Source: Blastomussa wellsi
Taxonomy: Eukaryota > Cnidaria > Anthozoa > Scleractinia > Plerogyridae
Reading direction: 5' to 3'
Assembly (NCBI GenBank): GCA_947652115.1
Contig: OX393563.1
Coordinates: 9,507,495-9,571,494, forward strand
DNA: 64,000 nucleotides
Of the stretch, positions 46,801 to 56,500 are shown one piece after another. A program made the translations under genes and the position numbers. Below the pieces are notes generated by a model. It ran no database searches. It worked only from the letters and a program-made list of their open reading frames with translations, and was not told the origin of the DNA. Position 1 is the first letter of the stretch; each line of letters starts with the position of its first letter.

Positions 46801-47137
46801 AAAAACATGAAAAAACTATAAGCTTAAAAATTAAATTAGCTTTAATATTCAAATAATCCATATTTTTACATGTATTCAAAGGCTTCAATTAGAGATAAGA
46901 GATAAACAATAATAAGCACTATTGTTATTTAATCAGATTTAACAATACCTTGGTTGTAGGTTCAATTTGCAGCTGAAATCGTATTTTAAGAACATCAAGA
47001 GGTTGAACAACAAGTCTTGTCAGAACGCCAGACACAGAGCCGCACAAGCCACACTGCAAGGAAGATACGCTCTTCTCTTTACGACCAGGATCAAATCCGA
47101 CCACCATTTCTTCAGTGAAAACATTTTTCGATCCCAT
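31753..47137 (-). CDS. SLC25A19: Mitochondrial carrier, thiamine pyrophosphate carrier type
   Basis: Ten coding exons on the minus strand: 47137-46949, 43728-43649, 43139-43088, 42183-42108, 40499-40396, 39721-39652, 39534-39434, 38954-38838, 38410-38273, 31863-31753. They total 1038 bases, 345 residues plus TAA; the human protein has 320. Three SLC25 repeats are visible with signature PxDxxKR-type motifs: [10 protein letters not shown] (about residue 46), [10 protein letters not shown] (about 152) and [10 protein letters not shown] (about 254). FWKGHVPAQ-like, APTLI-like and FPYAGLQF segments point to SLC25A19, which exchanges cytosolic thiamine pyrophosphate across the mitochondrial inner membrane. 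Other SLC25 members are a lesser possibility. No cleavable presequence is expected. Intron 1 carries a hAT transposase. The 6.4-kb last intron carries a complete Harbinger transposon. The start codon is 376 bp from that of the KIF14-like gene on the other strand. Confidence 0.92.
31971..32148 (+). repeat. tRNA-derived SINE, family A (3'-truncated, diverged)
   Basis: GTACGGTGGCCTAATGG head, CACTTTATTCTTACAGTGCC body, ending CATCCCTAGGGGGG. In the last intron of the carrier gene. Confidence 0.8.
32489..32880. mobile_element. 392-bp TIR element (AAGGTCGGGACACACTAT ends)
   Basis: Long inverted termini AAGGTCGGGACACACTATG and CATAGTGTGTCCCGACCTT, followed by repeated GCGACA/TGTCGC words (ATCGCTGCGACATGTCGC on the left, mirrored on the right). 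No ORF of its own. In the last intron of the carrier gene. Confidence 0.88.
32934..33079. repeat. MITE fragment (GGACACATTGTTG family)
   Basis: CATGGCAAACGAGGACACATTGTTG at the left and CATTTGCCACGGCC near the right; internal GGGAAACATTTCTGTC words. Related to 49315-49545. Confidence 0.65.
34960..35859 (+). CDS. Harbinger Myb/SANT-like DNA-binding protein
   Basis: 299 residues from the first ATG (a longer frame to 34936 has no ATG). After an acidic, Tyr-rich N-terminus comes a Lys/Gln patch and a trihelix/SANT-like domain of about 90 residues ([45 protein letters not shown]). Next is a Ser/Thr-rich linker, a basic RRMRKKRK stretch that could be a nuclear signal, and a C-terminal amphipathic helix. 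In known Harbinger elements such a protein binds the transposase and helps it enter the nucleus and bind element ends. It is convergent with the transposase gene. Confidence 0.9.
   Translation: MEDSYLGMLNDDDPYSEYNYYGSQVYVSAASPGPRPYASLCHPYVNHPIQPSTSTSYITTNQIESSQVEESRADESRKKGKGPKKQAAKYDSFEPEEERYLVNLWVSYHERLESKDARKFWLKIVDELNAKYNHSRTVEKCKRKMKYLVDKYKERKDWNRKQSGGSIWKSPHYDEIDEVLGVRDVVTFSNVAGAGSESQNTSNTTSQEGSSSGTPSPAPADTSSSSADSEKESRRMRKKRKTPQTPDAENETGKVMKTVIDQGERIAGLMEKMQEDQTKQLDMMTKFMGAMLEIVKKDN
36216..37424 (-). CDS. Harbinger DDE transposase (HARBI1/PIF family)
   Basis: 402 residues from the ATG at 37424 (the open frame extends upstream without an ATG). Contains a helical N-terminus with an Arg-rich patch ([15 protein letters not shown]), a helix-turn-helix-like segment ([18 protein letters not shown]), and the DDE_Tnp_4 nuclease. 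The predicted catalytic triad is D202 ([10 protein letters not shown]), D252 (GSLHDARVL) and E327 ([12 protein letters not shown]). The acidic C-terminal tail ends REILKNNL. All three catalytic residues are present and there is no stop or frameshift, so the enzyme may be functional. Length fits the family (about 350-450). Confidence 0.93.
   Translation of the reverse strand: MLPRHIIACILAFLFLEFVQLQQRQLLLLLCQWRLHLVRLQLVLEHHNRFFRRRRRRPHPYYWNLPRPCNSWFEIHFHRRNIPEEFFYRQMRMSRDTFDTLLATLRHKLQREDTRLRNCIPPEKVLAIGLYRLAHGGSFENAGIAMNVGKATAREAFTDVVNAIYDFRNDFIKFPTNEAETRASIATFEELSDLPNIAGAIDGTHIKIKAPKESAVDYFSRYQQHDVAVQGIVDGKKIFLDIAAGFPGSLHDARVLRNSSIYERAEQGNVLAAPIHVTGGHEIQPYLVGDSAYPLSRWLQKPYPEGTRDPSEIQFNKQLSAARVKVECAFGILKGRWRILSFVEEASVARVSRIIVACAVLHNFCILHRDEWDFDDGDDGQNPNGDVIGDGEAIREILKNNL
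38514..38525. repeat. Poly-G run
   Basis: An uninterrupted G tract within intron 8 of the carrier gene. A likely length-variable site. Confidence 0.9.
39899..40254. repeat. 356-bp dispersed repeat, copy 2
   Basis: The same as 23404-23759, with only about three substitutions noticed. Here it is in intron 5 of the carrier gene, immediately followed by an A run. Confidence 0.88.
41083..41450. mobile_element. Palindromic MITE (TGACCAAGTTTGA ends)
   Basis: Arms CATCTGACCAAGTTTGAGG / CTTCAAACTTGGTCAGATGG, then mirrored AAACATGGTT, TTGACACAGCGTCCCCCAAA and TTTGGGGGATGCTGTGTCAA. In the carrier gene, non-coding. Confidence 0.85.
41476..41767 (+). repeat. tRNA-derived SINE, family A (full-length)
   Basis: One of the best-preserved copies: GTGCAGTGGCCTAATGG, GCGCTGGACTCCGGATCGG, GGTTCAAGCC, 3' CTCCGGCCTGATGGGCC. 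In intron 4 of the carrier gene. Confidence 0.9.
43791..44050. repeat. AAT-rich microsatellite region
   Basis: Two ATA/AAT trinucleotide tracts (about 43791-43825 and 43978-44050) with AT-rich sequence between. Confidence 0.85.
45219..46517 (-). pseudogene. hAT-family transposase, N-terminally truncated ORF
   Basis: A 432-codon open frame in the first intron of the carrier gene, same strand. It opens inside the protein ([14 protein letters not shown]) with no ATG at its head, so the BED-type zinc finger and first half of the RNase-H-like domain are missing. Visible: [18 protein letters not shown], an all-helical insertion region, and the C-terminal hAT dimerisation segment [19 protein letters not shown] followed by LEDLIRI-like and [11 protein letters not shown]. 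Such sequences resemble ZNF862/ZMYM-like hAT-derived proteins. Expected length would be about 600 or more. The remaining frame has no stop, which suggests recent insertion or retained constraint. No terminal repeats were found. Confidence 0.8.
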
Positions 47138-47513
47138 TTAAATTCAACTGATAACTGACTATACGAAAATAAACAAATCTTATTGTGTCATAGTTATGCG
47201 ATGTTGCACGCGCTACATCGTCCGCCATCTTGACAACATCTTGACCATGTTCACGCGACCTGAGATAAAGAGAGAAGACTGAGTACTAAGACAATTCCCG
47301 CGGGATCTTAAAATTATCACGTGGGTAGTTCTTGAGTCATGATTGGTTGTTATATCTCGGAGTCGGCAGATCATCTTTCAAAATCTTTGGAATTTATTTT
47401 CGTGATGGTCAATGATCAAGGACGTGGTGCGTTCGTTATTTTGAAACTTGATTATGGTTTACACTGGTAATTGTTGCCTTCTGTTTTGGATTTCTTTGTT
47501 TGAAATTTGAAAT
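47138..47513. promoter_or_regulatory. Bidirectional promoter, SLC25A19-like / KIF14-like
   Basis: 376 bp between divergent start codons. Contains CCGCCATCTT (YY1-like, about 47221), TTCCCGCG (E2F-like, 47295-47302), an inverted CCAAT box ATTGG (47342-47346), and two TTTGAA elements (47499-47504, 47506-47511) close to the KIF14-like ATG. E2F, CCAAT and TTTGAA (CHR) together are typical of cell-cycle-regulated promoters, which fits a cytokinesis kinesin. Function is inferred. Confidence 0.5.
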
Positions 47514-50500
47514 ATGTCTACTCCGACAAAAGCAAGAGGGAAGCGCGCTCTGCCGAACATTCCTATCAACAGAGCGGCAAATGGTGATCGCATAGTTACA
47601 ACGACGCCAAAATCAACTAAGAGAACTGCTTTTGATCACTCTACAAGCGTTGATGTGACCAAGAACAGGAGCTGCGCCTCACAGCAGCAGCAAAAGAAAG
47701 GGCCGATCATGAACTCGAACCTTCCATCGGAGATGTTTTCTAAAAGGAAGGATCTTTCTTCGAGCGAGAGTGGTTCGAATACGAGTTCACCTTTTAGCTC
47801 TCCTCGATCAACGCGGAAGGGAACCGTCGGACCAATGGTAGCAGATATTATTGATAAATTCTCTTATGGCTCTCAAAAATTGGAAGGAAACGAGGTAAAA
47901 GAAGATACAGCGAGTACCGAGAAAAAGATCGCACGTGTGCTACCAATGACGCCGCAATTCATTGAGGAACACCTGATCGCTAATGATATAGACGATCCTT
48001 CGTCTAAACACGGTGAAGAGTATTCTTTGAAAATCAGCAAACTACACTCTGGCTTGTTACAGAATAATAATAATAGCGATGGAATAAAGGGCTCAGTGAT
48101 AGCTAAGAATTCTGAGAATAAAATCGCAATCGCACCCGGCGTTTTGCAAGCAAAGATGGCAACTGGAACGCCGTCCGTTTCAACAACACCACAAGAGCCG
48201 TTTTCTGGCGATGACGGCGAGGGTTCGAGTGTGCGGGTTGGTGTGAGAGTTCGGCCTTTCTTACCAAGGTAATGTGATACGTTTTTTGTGATAATACGAT
48301 AAGAGCTGACTGTAACAGAAAGTAATAATTTTTGACCACTTAATGAAGTTGTTTGTTGTTGTTTGGTGTTTTACAATACGCAATGCGGCAAATTCCGCAC
48401 ATTGACTTATATTGATCATCAGCTGATCACGAAATTGATGTATCCAGAATCGTTGTACAATGATTGATTTCAAACTGAGATGCCCAAACAGCTTTTCGAT
48501 GAAGGGAAAGTTGCATTTTTTCGTACTGTACATTGAAAACAATTCAACTCGCTTTGACGATAGTGTGTGACATAACCTTGAAACAATATTGGATTACTTT
48601 TTTATAAAACAAAACGCAAATCGTTTATTAACTGAGCAGATCCTTGTTTTCTTGTTTCCGCAAAGAAAGAACGATGTTCATGACACATTCGAAGGGTTAT
48701 AGTCTAAACTTACAACTTTAATAAGCATCCAAGAAATTTGTTTACACAATTTGCATTCTTTCCCAATGACGACTTAATTAAAACCTCATTAATTCATTTG
48801 CGTCCATTGTATGTGATCAAACCTTTTGTTTCTTTCAGTAGAGATTTATAGATAATCCAAGAACCAATAAAAGAGATTAATGGTTGATTTAGCATTCTAG
48901 GACTGGATCATAAATAACCGTATGCATAACTAAAGATCAGAGCTCATCAAGTGGTCTTCACTCAAGATTTGTTTCCCCCCATTTGTAAACTTGTGATCTG
49001 AAAATTGTGTACTAAAACATACTACACCTGTTGGCATTGGGAGTTTATTATTTATAACTTAGATCTGTAATTGTAACTGAATCAGTGTGACTCTCATTTA
49101 AATTAATATGCTTCAAAACATGAACGAACAAATTATGATTTTATATGGTGAATATAAATTCAATAAATTAATTATTATTATTTGTAAAATGATATATGAA
49201 ATTATAAGAAATAAGAGAAAGAGTTCTTTGTATCACCTAGGCGGAAACAAAAAAAACTGAACAACTTATTCCTTTCGACTCTTGATATTCTGTTGAAACT
49301 TTCATCGAAATAAAGACGGTAGCAAACAAGGACACATTGTTGTGGATGCAAATGTTTCCCCGTTTGCCTGCATGCACAACACTGTTGTGGACACAAATTT
49401 TGTGTCCGAGACACAAACACTGGTTCTGATTTTATTCAGAAACATTTTGTGTTCGCAACAAGTGTTTCCATGTTTGCTTGCACAACAAATCGTCATGAGC
49501 AATGATGTGTCCGCAACAATGTGTCCTCTTTTGCCATAGTTTTATTCTTATAATTAGGGCTTTTTGAACATTCCTTATTTCAAGTACCTGAATATGACTA
49601 TTTGGGGGAAAAGGAGGAGATGAAAGTGGCTTCACTCTTGCAACAACTTCTTGGTCCTCCTCTTCCTGAATGTTCTGGAAAGCCGCAGGCCAAGTACTGC
49701 ATCTTAAATTTTACACCTAAACTCTAATTCATTCCTTTTTTGTACTCCACAGGGAAGAGAGTGATCCAAATGTGAAGCTTTGTATTTCTATGAAGGATAA
49801 TGAGACTATAATCACTTCAGATGCTGGGATGGAATATGAGTTTGTATACGACTATTCCATTTGGTCATGTGACCCCAAGGACCCTCACTATGTTGGACAG
49901 GAGAAGCTGTACCAAATGATGGGACGTCCCCTTCTGAATTGTGCGTTTGAGGGCTATAACACGTGTCTGTTTGCTTATGGGCAGGTAATAGTTGAATTTT
50001 TTTATACAAGAAAATATTGTAAAATGAAAAGCATTTGATAATGATTGGGAATAATTGGTCAAGTTGGAGATACATGTAGGAGAACAACTAAGTATGAAGG
50101 TAGAGTCAATATTATAATAATATTACAATTACTATATATATTAAGCTTGTTCTTGTTCAAGCTTCCTTTTGTGACGGTGTGAGGCGGTTACCACAAGATG
50201 TTCTTTGTCATAAAAAAGAAATTTGGGGCTCTTAGACCACTTAGGAAAAAAATCCAAGACAGCAGGTCGCATGAAATCTGATTAAAAGCTTGTGTGGCAC
50301 ATTGTTGAATGAAGGGCCATGTACGTTGAATGTAAAGCTGCTATCAAAACATTTGGAACCTCTTATTGTTTAAGTTAAACTCATTAACAATAGATGAGGT
50401 TTTATGGAATAAATTTAACATCAAGATATTTAGGAGGTGCAAGTTTCTACAAGTTTATATTCTGGTGAAGTAATTCAACTATTAACAATACATGTATGTT

Positions 50501-53500
50501 TCTCTTTCAGACTGGATCAGGAAAATCATACAGGTTAGTTGCAAACATCAGCCAAAATTAATAAAACCATGAACAACAAATTAATTAATATTTAATAATA
50601 ATCTCTTTCTTTTCAATTTTAGTATCATGGGCCAGGGAGACGAACTTGGTGTTTTGCCAAGATTCTGCGAAGAACTGTTTGAGAGGATCAAATGTTGGAA
50701 TGAGGTGATTAAATTATAGCATGTATTTGAAATTTATAGAAAACAACGAAATTTGTATGCGACATTTGGTCGTTTATTCCTTAGGAGAAAACTTCTTTCT
50801 GTAAATTACCTAGTGCTGCAAAAAAATTGCATGAGGCAGGCATGGATCCAGACCAGCCTCCACCATTTTACAGAAATTAGTCAGTCCTTTTATAATAAGT
50901 TAATTCTCCAGGATCAGAAAGTTAAAGAATGTTTCCAAGTTTTAACATCAAAAACGTGAAACAACGTGGTCAACATCTTGTTCGAGTGACTGTTACAAAC
51001 ACCCAAAAATGGAACTTTGGAGTTTCAAGCTTAATAGTTTTCCCAGTTGGAGCATGCCACCAGACCCCTGGAGGGACGTGTCGAAGGAGAATTTAGTAAA
51101 CAATCACTATTTTTTCTAAATCCGCACCTGTGAAGACCTGTCGGTATATTAAGACCATATGATTGCTTTTCACTATCACAGCTGCAGTTTACAATGGAAA
51201 TAAGTTACTTTGAAATCTACAACGAGAAGATTCATGATTTGTTGGCACCCAGTAAGAAGAAAGATGGCAAAAAAGTGCAGGTAAATTAGCACATGTAAAT
51301 TTTGATTCATCTGTTGCAAACTCTGAAGTTGATAAGAGTAATTATAATAATTATATAATTTTTATTGCATTTATTTCAATTTTCAGCTGAGGGTCAGAGA
51401 ACATCCAATTCTTGGACCATTTGTTCAAGATCTGACCACGTGAGTACATGTACACTTTGCTTGCCTACTGGTATTAAAATATTGTTAAGTAATAGTAGAT
51501 TCATTTTACTGGAGATAATGTCGAATGTACACTTCTTTTGGACAAATTAATATACTTAATAATATAATAAATAACAATTATTCCATGAGCTCGTGTTGGA
51601 TATGAAGTGATAAAATAACCAACGAGCGCGTAGCGGGAGTTGGTTATAATCACTTCATATCCAACAAGGGCAAATGGAATAATTGTTTTAGTAAATTCTC
51701 AAACCATATCTCTTGAATTTTTGTGGGAGACAGCTCCTGAAACCTGCCAGTGTCGGCCATTATAGGGGACTGAAGTTAAAAACGTAGCGCACTATTTTCC
51801 ATATGACGTAAAACTCTGACTATTGGCTCATAGTTGGAGTTTTTTAGCCAATCAGAAAGCTAGAAATGCAATAGTCGGAGCTGAGAATATACTGATAATA
51901 TATATTTACATTTGAATTCTGTATTCATTTGATAAATTTCCTCTTCTATTTCTTTTTACTACTTCCAATCAGGATAACCCTTCTGGTAGAACTTTTAACT
52001 TTCTTCTTTCCTCTTTAGATACACTGCAAGTTCATATGCAGATGTTGAGGTGAGCAAAGAAATATTGTGGTAACCAATATCATGCACTTAAATTTATACC
52101 AAAATTTGCTCCGTGAGCTGACAAAAAGTGGTCTAAATGTGTGAGATTAATGTTTGAGTTCAACAGGCATAGTCCCTAAACAGGCATAAAACATATTCAT
52201 AAACGCACTAAGATGCTTTGTATTTTATATCTGGGATTGAATTTTTCCTCAAAATGTAATGGTAGTTGTTAATTTAACCAGGTTTAAAGTGGCTGTTCAA
52301 AGTTGCCATGGACTAGCATCCCATCTAGGAGGGAGCTGAGTAGAAATACTCTCTGTCACTTCATGCTAAGTAAACCGGGTTGAGCTCCTGCCTGATGGGC
52401 CACTAGGCTCGTATGCACACTCTACCAATCTAAAGTGGCTGGGAGTTGTGCTTGCACTGAGGCCTAGATCCCAGCTCAATCTGTGGGGGGTTCGACTCCT
52501 GATTATATTTACTATGAGGCAAATTCACTGGTTTACCAGCACCAGCCTATTTCGTCTTGTTCCACCCCACCTCACCGCCTAAACCCTCTCCACCACTCTG
52601 TGGTGTGACCTTGCTGGGCTGTGGGCTGGTTGTTGGCATACCACAACCATTTCCCCCAAGCAATGGGAGATCATAAGTCCTAGCCCGACACAAGCTTCCA
52701 ACTGTGTGTGTAGCTGCTTTAACTTACTTTGTTTTCATTTTAGTCTTGGCTGGCTGTTGGAAACAGCATCAGAGCAACAGCTGCCACAGGGATGAATGAC
52801 AAGAGCAGTCGTTCTCACTCAGTCTTCACCATGGTCATGACGCAGACAAGGGTAATGTGGAACCTTGCCAAACTTGATTGTCTAGTCCCTATGTTAGCAT
52901 GCAACTGACCCTTAAAATTCTACGAATGCTCAAAAATCATTTTCCCTTACAGTGTCGAAACATGAAGAAAATCATTATATTATTATGTTGGATATTATCT
53001 CTGATACACCTGTCCACCAATTTTCAATAAGTCTGATGCAAGAAAGGGTGTGAAAATTTAATTTTTTACTAATATTATAAATATCTACCCTGGGTTGCAC
53101 AATGGAAAAATGTCTTATTTAACTTTGGGTTTCCACTAAAATGGAAGGTAAATAACTTTTTGACATACTTAGCTTACTTCAGTGGGAGGCGCAGTGGCCT
53201 AATTGTTAGTGCACTGGACTCTGGATCGGACAGTCCGGGTTTGAGCCTCTAGCCGGGGCACTGCGTTGTGTTCTTGGGCAAGACGCTTTACTCTCACAGT
53301 GCCTCTCTTCACCCAGGTGTATTAATGGGTACCTGCGAATTTACTGCTGGGGGGTAACCCTGCGATGGACTAGCATCCCATCCAGGGGGGAGTAGAAATA
53401 CTTTCTGTTGCTTCATGCTACAGAAACTGGGATAAGCTCCGACCTGATGGGCCACTAGGCCTGACTGCAGACTTACCTTAGCTTACTTCTTGTACAGAAT

Positions 53501-56500
53501 GTAACTACATGTTAACATCTTGTTCGCTTGTAGACTGAAATATTTGAAGGTTCAGAGACACAAATGACTACAGCCAGTAAAATTAACCTGATTGACTTGG
53601 CTGGAAGTGAGAGGGCAAGTCAAGTGTTGAATGATCAGGTGATCAAGACAGCAGAGACAGCGGCACTCAGGCTCAAGGTAACAAATGAACTGTCAAGAAA
53701 AAAGAGAAAAAGTAAACAATTATTGAAGTTTTGTCTCTTCATTCCAGGAAGGAGGGAGTATCAACAAGTCGCTTCACACCCTTGGTAAAGTCATCTCCCT
53801 GCTATCAGACAGAGAACTGCAAGCTAAAAAGAAAATGTACATACCCTACAGGGATTCCACTCTCACATGGTAAGGGCTACAAACACACATGATGGGGAAC
53901 AATGTGCTCATTACATGTCCAATATTTAACAATTATTTCACAAGCGTGCATTGGATATGCAATGGCAATATAGGTAGCCAACCACAGCAGCGAGTTTTTC
54001 AATTTACAACTGAATACTGTCAAAAACGTAACAATATCAATAATATTACATGTTTGTATTAAACCCTTTACAGGTTACTGAAGGACAGTTTAGGTGGAAA
54101 CTCCAAGACAGCCATGATAGCAAATATCAGTCCTGCAAGCACTTCATTTGGAGAATCTCTGAGTACATTAAGATATCCTTTTATAAACAGGTTAAATACC
54201 CACCCCCACCTAGCTGGAGCCTGCTTGCAGGCTAACAGGTTATGCTCTTAATAAGACTCAAAAACATTTATCCAATACTGCTATAAGCAGTTCAATTGTG
54301 AGCCAGGGGACAGCACCAAAAGAAAAGCATCTTGCCACCCTCAAATTTGAACTAGCATTCTTTTTCTGCTACATTCTCGATGGAATAAGATAAAAAGGGA
54401 CTGCTCATAGTCTAGACCAATTTCTGATGAGTAATGACAGTCAAATTTGCTTCATCATTGCCGACCAGTTAGCTCAGTTGGTAGAGCGCTGGACTGCCAT
54501 GTGGGAGGTCGCGGGTTGAAACCTCAGCCAGACCAACACTAGATGGGTCTTTAAATAACTGAGGAAAAAGTGCTGTCTTTGTAACATTATCTGCAAATTA
54601 AATGGTTAGACTTTCTAGGCTTCTCAGATAAGGACGATAAACTGTAGGTCCCATCTCACAATCGTTGTTCCTAATAACTCTGTGGGACGTTCAAGAACCC
54701 ACACACTGTTCACAAAGTGTAGGGAATGTAGTTCCCGGTGTAGTGGTCTGGCCTTTCTGGTCTGTCTGGGAGGGTAGGGTGGGGCATCTTGCATAAGCCC
54801 TGGAGTCCTGTTCGTGCTCTTTCCCTCTGGGCAGCTTTGCACAGTAGAAAAACAAAACAAATCACATTTTAAGTTTATTATCTGTGAATGCATAAGCTGA
54901 TACGTGTGATTGTCTTTTATCAAATGAAATCCTATGACAAGCCATTCGCGTTTCTCTTTCTTTGACTGTTTTAAAATATGCTCAGAGGGCCCGTACTATC
55001 GTCAACAGAGCGGTCATAAACGAAGATCCAAATGCAAAGATCATAAGAGGTTTGTTGAAACTCAATGTTTTTGTGAATGTTACTTGCCTTTTAGTTTAGC
55101 ATAAATGTAAGATTGCAGACTTTTTTACGTGAGTGTTGTTAAGTAACAGTCCGACCTCTATTAAGCGGCCACCTATTAAGCGGCCACCCTCCATTAGGCG
55201 GCCACTTTTCAAAGTCCCGATTTATTTGTCAGTAAACTGCTGTATTTGATACCTCTATTCAGTGGCCACCTCTATTAAGCGACCGCGGCCACCTTTTTAC
55301 TGTCGCTAGTGCATAATTTATATGGTTTTTAACCTCCATTAAGCGACCAGCAAATTATCTTTCGAAGCGAAATGGTGACAGATGTTATAAGGTGATAACT
55401 GAAACAACAAGAAAACGAAAACTGCAATTTAATCTCCACTTATAACAAGTCACAAGCCGCTTACATTTGCAAACTTTTCACATCCGGCGCGGCCGGCGCT
55501 ATACAAAGATAACAATAGAATTATTACTGTACGGGAAATCTACAAAAATCCTTGCTCCTTAAGTTTCGATTTTAACCATCGAATAGCGAACTCGTCTCCT
55601 GTGAAATAGTACTCGCATGGAAGGTCCTTTACAGAAAGCGAATGCTGCGGTACGTTTGCTCTCAAGTTGATGGTGAGAAAAACGCATCCGAAATCGTCAA
55701 ATCGTCAAATCCATCAACGTTCTTATGGCCATTGAATGGGGGAGACAAGCCTGGAACGATGTTCGCCTAAGCAGTATCACGAAGTGCTTTCAGAAGACTG
55801 GTTTGTATCCACGTGATACACCAATCGAGGACGACCCCTTTGAAGGAGAGGAACTTGCAAACCTGACAACTATAATGGATCGGATGGATGCTGAATGCTC
55901 TGTGGAGGAGTATGTTTCCTGTGATGATGAAACCGCAATCTGCGCCGGCCTAATCGATCCATCTAACCCAAACTGGAGGGAGGAGGTCAGAAGTGAATTG
56001 CTAGATGATGATCTGGACATTCAATTTGTTTCAGAAGACAACTCAATTGACGACGACTACGACAAAGAATTAGAAGAACCACCAATCAAGAGCCTTGCAG
56101 AAGCCTTGCGCATAACTGACCAACTCCGGCACTTTGCCCAGTTCAATGGATACCAAGACCTTGCCCTAGCTGTAGGAAAGGCTAATGACGTGATCTCGTC
56201 TTTACAACTCCGCGCCCCAAAACGGCAAACAGCATCGACGGATTATTTTAAATAAATTGCCCGTGAAATATTTTGAGCTATTTTTTTCCCATACTAACTG
56301 TTGTTGCAGAAAGGCCTAAGAAACTTGTCAACGATGTTTCGCACATTTTTCTGCACATTATCAACCCGAAGAAAACTGTACTGTGTTAGAGCTAGAACTA
56401 TGCATGGACTAGAAATGCACTTGATGTTTTGTTATAATGAATTTTGGATATATCTTTTAAAAAGCATTTTGCTATATATGTAGAGTCAATAAAACCATGT

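Noticed and set aside
54173..54192. Extending KIF14-like exon 11 to a GT donor at 54191
   Set aside because: Joining to the CTCAG acceptor at 54985 shifts the frame and destroys the conserved ARTIVN segment. The U12 reading keeps it.
54470..54545. Possible tRNA gene
   Set aside because: A and B boxes are present, but acceptor and anticodon stems do not pair and a SINE-type tail follows.
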